A stretch of DNA of 64,000 nucleotides from Psychrobacillus insolitus (GTDB lineage Bacteria > Bacillota > Bacilli > Bacillales_A > Planococcaceae). The notes beneath the pieces are model-generated. The model was not told where the DNA came from. It saw nothing but the letters and a program-made list of their open reading frames with translations, and did not search any database. A program made the position numbers and the translations under genes. The stretch covers positions 60,291 through 124,290 of the forward strand of contig NZ_QKZI01000008.1 of the NCBI RefSeq assembly GCF_003254155.1, given 5' to 3'. This document shows positions 34,450 to 43,339 of this stretch, piece by piece (positions within the stretch are counted from its first letter, which is position 1; the number at the start of each line of letters is the position of its first letter).

Positions 34450-35487
34450 ATGATTTTAGAAAAAAGAAAATTAATGGATAAAGATGCCCCAAACCGTTCT
34501 ACAGGAATTGTTAATGGGCAAAGTTCGAATGTATTAAACTGGGATGATGTTCGATTTAACTGGGCTTACCCTAAATATAAAAAAATGCTCGGTAACTTTT
34601 GGACACCTTTTGAGATCAATATGAGCAATGATATTAAGCAATTCCCTACTTTATCGAATGAAGAACGAGAAGCATTCTTGAAAATCATTGGATTACTTGC
34701 TTTATTAGACAGTGTCCAAACAGATTTTGCTGGGAAAGTAGCTGACTATTTAACAGATTCAAGTTTGAATGCATTGATGATCATTTTGGCGCAGCAAGAA
34801 GTAATTCATAATCACTCTTACTCATATATTTTGTCTAGTTTAGTATCGAGAGATGAACAGGACCATGTATTTGATTTTTGGAGAACGGAACCGGTTTTGC
34901 AAAAGCGAAATGATTTTGTGTTGAAAGGTTATGAAGCATTTGCAGAGCAACCAGATGTAGATAGTATGCTACGTTCGATTGTTTATGACGTAATATTAGA
35001 AGGTTTATTTTTCTATTCTGGATTCTCGTTCTTTTACCATCTTGCAAGACATCAAAAAATGGTCGGAACAAGTACGATGATTAACTATATTAATCGTGAT
35101 GAGCAACTGCACGTTGATTTATTCGTAAAAATATACAAAGAATTGCTAGCAGAATATCCAGAATACGATACACCAGAACGTGCTCATGAAGTGGAAGAGA
35201 TCTTCCGTGAGGCTGCACAACTCGAAGTAGACTGGGCACGAGAAGTAATCGGTGAGAAAATAGACGGACTAGACGTGGAAGATGTAGAAGCCTATATATA
35301 CTTCTACGCAAATGTGCGCTGCAACCAACTAGGCTATGACAAACCATTCCCAGAATACCGTAAAAATCCATTGAAATGGATCAAAGCCTACGAAGAAGTG
35401 GATCTTGGTAAAACAGACTTCTTTGAACAAAAGTCTCGCCAATATGTAAAAGTGAATGTACAGGATAATGGGTTTGATGATTTGTAA
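34450..35487 (+). CDS. nrdB: Class I ribonucleoside-diphosphate reductase, radical subunit
   Basis: Small (R2) subunit that stores the tyrosyl radical used by the large subunit. 345 residues, ferritin-like. Metal ligands D87, E117, H120, E184, E218 and H221 and the radical tyrosine Y124 (E-x2-H-x3-Y) are all present, so a normal dimetal-tyrosyl cofactor is expected. AAGGAGG precedes the ATG, 12 bases after nrdA. The naming nrdF would apply if it proves class Ib. A 20-bp tandem array follows the stop codon. Confidence 0.94.
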   Translation: MILEKRKLMDKDAPNRSTGIVNGQSSNVLNWDDVRFNWAYPKYKKMLGNFWTPFEINMSNDIKQFPTLSNEEREAFLKIIGLLALLDSVQTDFAGKVADYLTDSSLNALMIILAQQEVIHNHSYSYILSSLVSRDEQDHVFDFWRTEPVLQKRNDFVLKGYEAFAEQPDVDSMLRSIVYDVILEGLFFYSGFSFFYHLARHQKMVGTSTMINYINRDEQLHVDLFVKIYKELLAEYPEYDTPERAHEVEEIFREAAQLEVDWAREVIGEKIDGLDVEDVEAYIYFYANVRCNQLGYDKPFPEYRKNPLKWIKAYEEVDLGKTDFFEQKSRQYVKVNVQDNGFDDL

Positions 35488-35500
35488 TTTGAGCTTGATT

Positions 35501-35580
35501 GGACGTAAATTTTGTCTATCCGGTCCGAAATTCATTTATACGGTCACAAATTTATCCATCCGGTCAGAAACTCCATACAA
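35501..35580. repeat. 20-bp tandem array after nrdB
   Basis: Four units at exact 20-bp spacing start at 35501 (degenerate GGACGTAAAT), 35521 (CGGTCCGAAA), 35541 (CGGTCACAAA) and 35561 (CGGTCAGAAA). The first half of each unit is conserved and the second half is A+T-rich and variable. It is non-coding and lies between nrdB and its terminator. Confidence 0.7.
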
Positions 35581-35586
35581 CATAAG

Positions 35587-35620
35587 AAGGTATCCGCCGA
35601 GTAATGGCGGATACCTTTAT
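35587..35620 (+). terminator. Terminator of the nrd operon
   Basis: A 12-bp perfect stem (AAGGTATCCGCC / GGCGGATACCTT) with a 7-nt loop and a short T tail. Confidence 0.85.
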
Positions 35621-35709
35621 TCTGACTTATTTCCCGGGAAATCGACAAATTAATTTAAAAAAGTTAAGTTTCAAAAATAAATTTCACACTATAAAGTATA
35701 TTTGAATAG

Positions 35710-35725
35710 GGTATTTAATAATACC
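35710..35725. promoter_or_regulatory. Palindrome upstream of the opu operon
   Basis: GGTATTTAATAATACC is a perfect 16-bp palindrome about 270 bp before opuAC. It could be an operator; the protein is unknown. The rest of 35621-35992 is A+T-rich with no ORF, and I could not place the opu promoter. Confidence 0.4.
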
Positions 35726-35992
35726 AAAACTAAGCATTCTAAGTACCTTTCTCAAGGTTTTGCAATATTCACAACTATTTAAACTCGCCGATTAGTCAAA
35801 TAATTCAATTTGCAATAGGTCATTAAGTCTAGTAACATAGGAACTTATAAATTAGATGTTCCAAAAAATGAGGTTTATAGATTTATATTTGGACGTTTAT
35901 TTCTTAAAATTCAGGGTATTTGTTAAGTTGTATCATTAAAAGGGGAACGAACTAATCGTCTAATTAAAAAAGATAAAAGGGGTAATGAACTT

Positions 35993-36985
35993 ATGAAAAA
36001 GATTATATTATTTGTGTCATTGTGTACTATTTTAGTACTTGCTGCATGTAGTAGTAAGGAAAGCGCAGACAGTATTGAAGTAATAAAATTTGCTGATGCA
36101 GGATGGGATAGTATTCGAGTCCATAATAGCATCGCGCAGTTAATTGTTGAAGAAGGTTATGGATATGAAACAGAAGTGACCAGTGGTACTAGTGCAGCAA
36201 CGATGCAAGCGCTTGAGCAAGGAGACATTAATGTCTACATGGAAGTTTGGACAGATAATGTGAAAGAGATTTATGAAGCAGCAATTGAAAGTGGAAATAT
36301 TACAAATATAGCAACTAATTTTAATGATAATTCACAAGGACTATATGTTCCAACTTACGTTATTGAAGGGGATGCTGCAAGAGGAATCGAACCAGTAGCT
36401 CCAGATTTAAAAACTGTGGAAGACTTAGCGAAGTATCCAGAGCTTTTCCAAGATCCTGAAGATGATAGCAAGGGCCGAATTATTGGAGCACCATCTAGTT
36501 GGGTAGTAAGTGAAGACTTGGAAACGAAAATTGAAACATATGGACTTGATGAGCAGTTTAACTATTTATCACCGGGGTCCGATTCAGCAATTGTTGCTGA
36601 TTTAGCCGGAGCGTATAAAAAAGGTGAGCCGTGGGTGGGATACTATTGGTCTCCAACATGGGTTACAGCGAGTTATGATTTAACGTTACTAGAAGATATA
36701 CCCTATGATAAAGCAATTTGGGAAGAGTCGAAGGGAACAGAATTCCCTCCGAATGATGTTGTAATTGCAGTTCATAAAGATTTACCTTCACAAGCAAAAG
36801 ATGTAGTGGATTTTTTAAGTAAATATGAATCAAGTAATGATGCAACAGAAGAAATTCTTAAGTATATGAATGAAAATGAAGTTGAACCAGAAGAAGCTGC
36901 TAAGTGGTGGATAACAGAGAATGAAGACATTTGGACAACGTGGGTGTCAGAAGAAGTAGCTAAAAAAGTAAAAGCTACTTTATAA
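35993..36985 (+). CDS. opuAC: Compatible-solute ABC transporter, substrate-binding lipoprotein (OpuAC-like)
   Basis: Lipoprotein that captures glycine betaine or a related osmoprotectant outside the membrane. 330 residues; the signal peptide ends in lipobox LAAC (Cys20). The OpuAC fold is clear: FADAGWDSIRVHNSIAQ at the start, GDINVYMEVW, and aromatic residues of the WVGYYWSPTW stretch that build the ligand cage for a trimethylammonium head group. The start ATG follows GGGG by 10 bases. It is the first gene of an operon SBP-permease-ATPase, whereas B. subtilis opuA has the ATPase first. Confidence 0.88.
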   Translation: MKKIILFVSLCTILVLAACSSKESADSIEVIKFADAGWDSIRVHNSIAQLIVEEGYGYETEVTSGTSAATMQALEQGDINVYMEVWTDNVKEIYEAAIESGNITNIATNFNDNSQGLYVPTYVIEGDAARGIEPVAPDLKTVEDLAKYPELFQDPEDDSKGRIIGAPSSWVVSEDLETKIETYGLDEQFNYLSPGSDSAIVADLAGAYKKGEPWVGYYWSPTWVTASYDLTLLEDIPYDKAIWEESKGTEFPPNDVVIAVHKDLPSQAKDVVDFLSKYESSNDATEEILKYMNENEVEPEEAAKWWITENEDIWTTWVSEEVAKKVKATL

Positions 36986-37064
36986 TAACTGTCTATAAAA
37001 TTTAAATTCAACCAAAGAAATGAGAGGTGAATGCGACTGTTTTGTACGATGCAGTCCAATATAT

Positions 37065-37925
37065 ATGTATGAATTCCCTGATGTACGAATACCTATTGGA
37101 GATGTTGTTGAAAAGTTTACCGATTTTTTAGCTATAAATTTTGAGGCATTCTTTGATTTTATTTTTATAATTGCATCTGGAATGATTAAGGGCCTTGAAG
37201 CAGGGCTCCTTGCTATTCCGTGGTGGATATTAATGATTATTATTTTCCTGTTAGGTTGGTATTTTACTAATATGTACGGAGGGCTTCTATTTTCCTTTTT
37301 TATATTCCTTATAGGTACTTTTGATTTGTGGCCTGAAACGATGACTACGATTTCGATTGTACTAATCTCCGTTGTTCTCTCTCTAGTTATTGGGATTCCA
37401 TTAGGTATTTTGTCGGCGTTTAGTAAAACGATGTCATCCATTACGCGACCGATTCTAGATGCGATGCAAACTATGCCAAGTTTTGTTTATTTAATTCCAG
37501 TAATTTTCTTCTTTCCTTTAGGGAATGTACCGGCAGTAATTGCTACGATTATTTATGCAGTACCACCAGTAATTCGCTTAACAGAATTGGGAATACGTAA
37601 TGTAGATGAAGAAGTAGTTGAATCTGCACAATCATTTGGATCTTCCACAACTCAAATGCTCGTGAAAGTTCAATTACCTCAAGCATTACCAACTATTATG
37701 GCTGGTATTAACCAAACAACTATGATGGCGCTTGCTATGGCAGTTGTAGGTTCGATGGTTGGTGCGCAAGGTCTCGGAGAACGAGTGCTTTATGCGATTA
37801 ACCGTATTGATATTTCTCTTGGGTTTGAAGCGGGAATTAGTATTGTTTTTATAGCAATTATTATTGACCGTATTACTGGCGGAATTGCGAAGCGTCTTCA
37901 GAAACATAGGAGGAATGCTGCATGA
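37065..37925 (+). CDS. opuAB: Compatible-solute ABC transporter permease (OpuAB-like)
   Basis: Membrane channel of the betaine uptake system, 286 residues with about six to seven helices. The binding-protein-dependent permease loop is around ELGIRNVDEEVVESAQSFG (EAA motif). The start is uncertain: the frame opens at ATG 37020, but family proteins begin near YEFPDVRIPIGD, so ATG 37065 is preferred although no ribosome site precedes it. A short frame (37031-37072) with AGAGGTGA before it overlaps this start and may couple translation. The stop overlaps the ATPase start. Confidence 0.83.
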   Translation: MYEFPDVRIPIGDVVEKFTDFLAINFEAFFDFIFIIASGMIKGLEAGLLAIPWWILMIIIFLLGWYFTNMYGGLLFSFFIFLIGTFDLWPETMTTISIVLISVVLSLVIGIPLGILSAFSKTMSSITRPILDAMQTMPSFVYLIPVIFFFPLGNVPAVIATIIYAVPPVIRLTELGIRNVDEEVVESAQSFGSSTTQMLVKVQLPQALPTIMAGINQTTMMALAMAVVGSMVGAQGLGERVLYAINRIDISLGFEAGISIVFIAIIIDRITGGIAKRLQKHRRNAA

Positions 37926-39133
37926 CAGTAAAACTAAAAATCGAAAATGTATCTAAAATTTTTGGGCCAAGACCTAAAAAGATTATTCCTATGATTGAAA
38001 AAGGCATATCGAAAGAAGAAATTCTTGCTAAGACGGGCCATACAGTAGGTGTATATAACGCTTCGATGGAAATCATGGAAGGTGAAACATTTGTTATTAT
38101 GGGACTTTCCGGAAGTGGAAAATCTACATTAATACGCTGTTTAAATTTATTGAATCGACCAACATCAGGAGCAATTTATGTAGATGGAGAAAATGTGGCT
38201 GGGTATAATAAAACTCAGTTAAAATATTATCGTCAGAAAAAAATTGCGATGGTTTTTCAACATTTTGGCTTATTTAGTCATAGAACAGTGCTGGAGAACA
38301 TCGAATATGGTCTTGAAGTAAGAGGTATGTCGAAAGTAGAGCGTCAGAAAATTGCACAAAAGCATATCGAAACTGTTGGTTTAAAAGGGTATGAGAACAA
38401 ATATCCGGATGAATTATCTGGTGGTATGCGTCAACGAGTTGGTATTGCAAGGGCGCTTGCAAATGATCCAGATATTTTACTAATGGATGAGCCTTTTTCT
38501 GCACTTGATCCACTTATCCGTAGAGAGATGCAGCTAGAGCTTCTTGATATTCAAAATAGGCTGCAAAAAACAATTATTTTTATCACACATGATGTCAATG
38601 AAGCGTTTAAAATTGGCGATCGTGTTGCGGTTATGAAAGACGGAAAAGTAGAGCAAATAGGGACTCCAGAAGAAATTTTGGCTAAGCCAGCAAGTAACTA
38701 TATTTCTGAATTTATTCGTGATATTGATCGTACGAAAATTCTACAAGCTGAAAACATAATGATGAAGCCATTTGGACTTGTATCATTAAAAGATGGTTTA
38801 AACGTTGCAACACAAGTAATGCGTGAGAACGGTATTTCCAGTGCTTTCGTTACAGACCGCAAACGTCAATTGCAAGGTATTGTTACAATTGACCAAGCAA
38901 TCGAAGGAATTAGACACAAACAAACACTAGAAGAAGTTATGTCTACTGATGTGATAACTGTAGCTCCAGATGAATATGTACAAGATATTATCCCGTACGT
39001 ACTGGAATCCAAATATCCAATAGTTGTTACCGATGAGGATAAAACAATTAGAGGAATTATTTTAAGAGTGCATGTGCTAGCAAGTATAATTAGTGATAGC
39101 ACAGAAGAAACAGAACTAGAAACGGAAGTTTAA
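37922..39133 (+). CDS. opuAA: Compatible-solute ABC transporter ATPase with CBS domains (OpuAA-like)
   Basis: ATP-hydrolysing subunit of the uptake system, 403 residues. The Walker A loop GLSGSGKST is at 61-69, followed by the Q-loop, the LSGGMRQRV signature, Walker B LLMDEP and the switch His in THD. The N-terminal extension (about 1-45) with IEKGISKEEILAKTGHTVGV is typical of OpuA/ProV ATPases. Two CBS domains fill ~280-395; in OpuA they sense ionic strength and gate transport. The ATG overlaps the permease stop by 4 bases. A strong terminator closes the operon. Confidence 0.92.
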   Translation: MTVKLKIENVSKIFGPRPKKIIPMIEKGISKEEILAKTGHTVGVYNASMEIMEGETFVIMGLSGSGKSTLIRCLNLLNRPTSGAIYVDGENVAGYNKTQLKYYRQKKIAMVFQHFGLFSHRTVLENIEYGLEVRGMSKVERQKIAQKHIETVGLKGYENKYPDELSGGMRQRVGIARALANDPDILLMDEPFSALDPLIRREMQLELLDIQNRLQKTIIFITHDVNEAFKIGDRVAVMKDGKVEQIGTPEEILAKPASNYISEFIRDIDRTKILQAENIMMKPFGLVSLKDGLNVATQVMRENGISSAFVTDRKRQLQGIVTIDQAIEGIRHKQTLEEVMSTDVITVAPDEYVQDIIPYVLESKYPIVVTDEDKTIRGIILRVHVLASIISDSTEETELETEV

Positions 39134-39137
39134 ATAG

Positions 39138-39184
39138 AACCCCCAAATTTTGGCCAGTAGTTGGCTTTGAATTCGGGGGGTTTA
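39138..39184 (+). terminator. Terminator of the opu operon
   Basis: AACCCCC...GGGGGGTT outer stem with AAATT/GAATT and TGGCCA/TGGCTT inner pairing and a T tail. Confidence 0.85.
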
Positions 39185-39297
39185 TTGTTGTGAATGGACA
39201 TTTTAGATTAAATGATATAAAAGCTCATATAATAGACTATGAAAGCATCAAAAACAAACTAAAATAGAGATATAAACTAAACGGAAGGTGAGTTAAT

Positions 39298-40194
39298 ATG
39301 TCTGAAAACCTTGATTTCAAGTCACTTATTCCTTTCATCAGTAAAGAATTTAGGAAATATTTCACTAAAAATATAAAAGCACTGTATCACTATACAAATC
39401 TAGAAGGTGCGAAAGGAATCATTAGTAATAAAACCTTTTGGGCATCTCATATAAAATTCATGAATGACTCGAAAGAATATAGTCATGGTCTTGAAGTTTG
39501 TGAAACAATCGTACAAAAGTTAATTCAAGAGCTTCCTATCGGAAATTTAAAACGTACCTATTTAGAAGAAGTATTTACTATTTTAGAAGATCAAGACACA
39601 GACATATTTGTTGTGTCCTTTTGTGAAAGTGAAGATTTACTGAGTCAATGGAGAGGGTATAGTCGTAGTCCACATGGAATTTCTATAGGATTTGACTTTG
39701 CAGCCTTATTTGATGTCTCTTTTCATTTGAGTGAGGAAAACTTTTTCCCTCGAAAAGTAATATATGATCAAAAACTACAAGAACGAATCATACGTCGAAT
39801 TATTAATGTCGCATTGAATAGTGTGGAACTGAGCGGAATACACCCCGACTATCCGCCAAAAGAGGTAGCTCGGACAATCGGTTATTTCTTACCACTCTTC
39901 AAACATTCTTCATTCTCAGAAGAAAAAGAGTGGCGAATTATTGTAACGAATTCCAAAAGTATGCCGTATCAGCATGAACTGAAATTCCGTGCGCGTAACA
40001 ATATCATTTTGCCGTATATTGAGTTATTGACACACAATAAACTGCCACAAAATGATAATCAACTACCTATCAATCAACTCGTAATTGGACCTTCTGGAAC
40101 AAACGAATTTACCGCGAGAAGCATCAATTATTATTTGAAGAATGTAGGATACCCAAACGTCCCCATTAAACTTTCTCGTATTCCCTATCGCTGA
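39298..40194 (+). CDS. DUF2971 family protein
   Basis: Soluble protein of 298 residues with the two DUF2971 blocks: LYHYTNLEGAKGIISNKTFW with SHIKFMNDSKEYSHGL (about 30-65), and SFCESEDLLSQWRGY with GISIGFD (about 105-130). A later EEKEWRII segment is also family-typical. Its function is not established; the family often appears in variable genome regions, and the HYT...W...ND pattern recalls ADP-ribosyltransferase-like folds, which is speculation here. Ribosome site GGAAGGTGAG precedes the ATG. Single gene, flanked by terminators. Confidence 0.78.
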   Translation: MSENLDFKSLIPFISKEFRKYFTKNIKALYHYTNLEGAKGIISNKTFWASHIKFMNDSKEYSHGLEVCETIVQKLIQELPIGNLKRTYLEEVFTILEDQDTDIFVVSFCESEDLLSQWRGYSRSPHGISIGFDFAALFDVSFHLSEENFFPRKVIYDQKLQERIIRRIINVALNSVELSGIHPDYPPKEVARTIGYFLPLFKHSSFSEEKEWRIIVTNSKSMPYQHELKFRARNNIILPYIELLTHNKLPQNDNQLPINQLVIGPSGTNEFTARSINYYLKNVGYPNVPIKLSRIPYR

Positions 40195-40209
40195 CAAATC
40201 AATACAAAA

Positions 40210-40240
40210 AGAGTGCCTGTTATTTCAACAGGCACTCTAT
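40210..40240. terminator. Bidirectional terminator, DUF2971 / FUSC genes
   Basis: A 12-bp perfect stem (AGAGTGCCTGTT / AACAGGCACTCT) with five T residues on the minus strand side, between convergent genes. Confidence 0.85.
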
Positions 40241-40242
40241 TA

Positions 40243-42174
40243 CTATTGTGCTTTTAAGCCACTCGTATAAAGTGAATCCTGCAAATACTGAACTTCTACT
40301 TGTATCTTCGAAAAATTAATGATCTCAGGAACATCTTTTTTAGAAAATGTAATTTCTTGTTCTGCTGCTTTTGCTAACGTTTCGAACACAAGTAACATTT
40401 GCGAAAGGTCGCGATCATTTAGTACTGGACGGTCTTTGTAATTGGCAGAGGAGTCAAGCAAATGACCAAGCTGCTCAATGGAACGGATCACAGGAAATAG
40501 CCTATTTAGTCGAGTTTTATCTCTAGGGATTTCTCCTAAAGCTGTCGTGTAAACAAGCTTCAAATTTGTAAGGTTCGTTTGCATTTTGCTTAGTTCCCTA
40601 GAATGCTGGGGCTTTACTAGGCCGGTCTCTTTTGAAAATAAAGTAACTAAAAATTGTTGCTGGCTTCGAATTGTTTTGGCCATCATATGAGAAAGCAAGT
40701 TTGCTGCGCTTTTATGATTCATAATAAACGTCCCAATCAACCCAATAGCACATCCAATAAGCACGTCAGTTACACGAGCAGAGCTAAAGTATGAAATATC
40801 ATGAATTTGCGTCGTACTTTCTGCAAGTAACAATGCATTTGGCGTAATGAACAAAGCTGCGATTCCGTAATTCAAAACAATTGCGAGTTCGGTCAAAAAG
40901 GTTAGAAGGAAAATGGCAATTGCAATGAGATAGCCGTCCGGGTGAAAGTAAAGAATAGCACTAGCGATAAAAATTCCAATGATTGTCCCAAGTGATCGCT
41001 GAATTGCTCGGTGAAATGTCCCCATAATAGTCGCTCCAGACAAGACGGCAGCACACGATAAAGTTACCCAATATGAACGATCAAAATTAAAGGATTGAGC
41101 GATAAGTGCGGCTACCAAAAGTACAGATCCATATCGCAGAGCATTTAGAAAGACAACTGAATTTTTATCAAAAGATCCTCCTAGTACGATTCGGAGAGAT
41201 GGCTTCGAAATATGCATTACTCGGTGAGTCTCAGATGAAGAGCCATTTAGAATGGCAATAGCTTCATTAACCAAGAAATGTATTTCTGCTTGTTCATTGT
41301 TAGGAACTTCAAGAGCATCCATTTTTTTAGACTCATTCACTTCAAACGAGGCTGAAATAGATCGAATCGTTGCTCTAAGTTCAGCAGGCACTTCACCCTC
41401 AAGCTCATCAATATTTTCAAGGATATTCAAGAAAATTACATTTGCTTGTTGATTTAACAAAACGAGTCGTTTAAATGTCTCCGAAACACGCCAAGGGACG
41501 TACCCGGACGATAGAATTTCATCGGCGGCTTTCAAAGAAGTAACGATGTTCCGTTTCGAACGATCAATACGCTTCGTTCCAATGGAGTCCATAAATATGG
41601 CAAGATCTACGTACACTTTTTTCACAGCAATTTGTTCAGGACCATGTGGACTGTGAAACCAGCCAATCATCCCAACACACCAAGAAAATGCACCTCCCAA
41701 AAATACGAGGCCCGCGCGAAGTGGAGCTAATGATGGATCTTCTGGCATACTAGTTGCCATTAGAAAGGTTAAAACAAAGAATATTGCCGCTGGACCGGTG
41801 ACTCGTAAAGCTCCAAAAAGAAACGTCACAATTGCTCCAATAATCGCTACTACAAACGCGGATACAAAAGGATAAGGGGCAAATAGGGTTCCTAGTGCCA
41901 TAACAATGGATAATCCTATTGATGCAAAAAATAATTTTTTAGCCCGAAAAGCATACGGAATGTTGAAGACATACAAGTATGTAAGTCCTCCGAGACCTGC
42001 GATAAGGCCATATTGTAAGCTACCTAACAAATAGCCGATTAAAACCGGTAAGCCTGCGCATACACCAGCGCTAAAAGCTTTCAACCAAGGAAGGGGGTTT
42101 TTGTTCACGGTAAAAGCTTGTTTGATGGTTAATAAAAGTGTGGAAAAAATAGATTCAGAAGTTTTATTATTCAA
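40243..42174 (-). CDS. FUSC family membrane protein (aromatic acid exporter-like)
   Basis: Inner-membrane protein of 643 residues with the duplicated FUSC layout: a first membrane half (about residues 28-175, five to six helices), a cytoplasmic helical domain (~180-330), a second membrane half (~345-495) with RSYWVTLSCAAVLSGATIMGTFHRAIQRSLGT, and a C-terminal helical domain. The YWVTLS and GTxxGI stretches are characteristic. Relatives export p-hydroxybenzoic acid and other aromatic or fusaric acids; the substrate here is unknown. The start is TTG at 42174 after AAAGGGGGAA. Single gene. Confidence 0.82.
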   Translation of the reverse strand: MNNKTSESIFSTLLLTIKQAFTVNKNPLPWLKAFSAGVCAGLPVLIGYLLGSLQYGLIAGLGGLTYLYVFNIPYAFRAKKLFFASIGLSIVMALGTLFAPYPFVSAFVVAIIGAIVTFLFGALRVTGPAAIFFVLTFLMATSMPEDPSLAPLRAGLVFLGGAFSWCVGMIGWFHSPHGPEQIAVKKVYVDLAIFMDSIGTKRIDRSKRNIVTSLKAADEILSSGYVPWRVSETFKRLVLLNQQANVIFLNILENIDELEGEVPAELRATIRSISASFEVNESKKMDALEVPNNEQAEIHFLVNEAIAILNGSSSETHRVMHISKPSLRIVLGGSFDKNSVVFLNALRYGSVLLVAALIAQSFNFDRSYWVTLSCAAVLSGATIMGTFHRAIQRSLGTIIGIFIASAILYFHPDGYLIAIAIFLLTFLTELAIVLNYGIAALFITPNALLLAESTTQIHDISYFSSARVTDVLIGCAIGLIGTFIMNHKSAANLLSHMMAKTIRSQQQFLVTLFSKETGLVKPQHSRELSKMQTNLTNLKLVYTTALGEIPRDKTRLNRLFPVIRSIEQLGHLLDSSANYKDRPVLNDRDLSQMLLVFETLAKAAEQEITFSKKDVPEIINFSKIQVEVQYLQDSLYTSGLKAQ

Positions 42175-42436
42175 GTGGATTCCCCCTTTTTCAAAAAATA
42201 ATAAAGCATAAAAATTTTACTGGGTAATTGTCTATAAAAAGTAGCCTTAATCCTGCACAAAGCTCGTCGCCCTAAGCTTTTTTCGTTATCCGTATTATAC
42301 TGCTGAAATAGTAGGATAACAAAAGAATAAGATTTGTAAGCATTCGTAGCTAATTAATGCGTAATAAAAGTAATAAACAAGATGACATGAAAATGGTATG
42401 CTTTCTAATAATAGTCATATGGTGGAGGGTGAAATT

Positions 42437-43339
42437 ATGTCAATTGTTCAAACACATAACTTAACAAAAAAGTTTGGGAAATTCACTGCACTAGATCAAG
42501 TGAATCTCCATGTAGATGAAGGGGAAGTATATGGTTTTATCGGGCCAAATGGGTCAGGAAAATCTACCATGATTCGTTTATTGCTAGGAATGATTAAAGC
42601 GACAAAAGGGGAAGCGACTATTTTTGGAATGGATGCATGGAAAGATGCTGTTGATATTCATAAACGGATTGCATATGTACCAGGAGATGTAAACCTGTGG
42701 CCTAACTTAACGGGCGGAGAAGTCATTGACCTATTTATGAAATTACGCGGAGCAGGAAATAAAAACCGAAGAGAAGAAATGATAGAAAAGTTTAAATTGG
42801 ACCCAAGCAAAAAATGCAGAAATTATTCAAAGGGGAATCGACAAAAGGTAGCGTTAGTAGCGGCTTTTGCATCCGATGCGGATTTGTACATTTTAGATGA
42901 ACCAACATCTGGTTTGGATCCACTGATGGAGAGAGTATTTCAAGAATGTGTATTAGATGCAAAAAAAGATGGGAAAAGCATTCTACTTTCCAGTCACATT
43001 TTATCGGAAGTAGAAAAACTTTGTGATCGAGTAGGGATCATTAGCGAAGGGAAAATGATTGAAACTGGTACGCTCAGTGAGTTAAGGCATTTAACTCGTA
43101 CAAACTTACTTGTTGAAACGAAACTGAAGGTGATTGGTTTACAGGAACTAAGAGGTATTTCTTCTATTAAAGAAACAGGTCAAGTACTTTCGTTCCAAGT
43201 AGATGCAGAAGAACTGGATATGGTGATCAAATACGTTAGTCAGTTTGGCATAGTAAGACTTGAAAGTGCACCACCAACTCTAGAAGATTTATTTATAAGT
43301 CACTATGAGGTGAAACCTAATGTTAAAACAGTCATTTAA
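42437..43339 (+). CDS. ABC transporter ATP-binding protein
   Basis: ATPase of an ABC-2 type exporter, 300 residues. Walker A GPNGSGKST, signature YSKGNRQKV (a variant with N where LSGGQ has G), Walker B LYILDEPTSGLDPL and the switch His in SSHILSE are present. The C-terminal ~80 residues form the extra domain usual in drug-export ATPases. ATG at 42437 follows GGAGGG; an upstream in-frame ATG at 42398 is unsupported. It overlaps the permease gene by 20 bases, so the two work together. Confidence 0.9.
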   Translation: MSIVQTHNLTKKFGKFTALDQVNLHVDEGEVYGFIGPNGSGKSTMIRLLLGMIKATKGEATIFGMDAWKDAVDIHKRIAYVPGDVNLWPNLTGGEVIDLFMKLRGAGNKNRREEMIEKFKLDPSKKCRNYSKGNRQKVALVAAFASDADLYILDEPTSGLDPLMERVFQECVLDAKKDGKSILLSSHILSEVEKLCDRVGIISEGKMIETGTLSELRHLTRTNLLVETKLKVIGLQELRGISSIKETGQVLSFQVDAEELDMVIKYVSQFGIVRLESAPPTLEDLFISHYEVKPNVKTVI

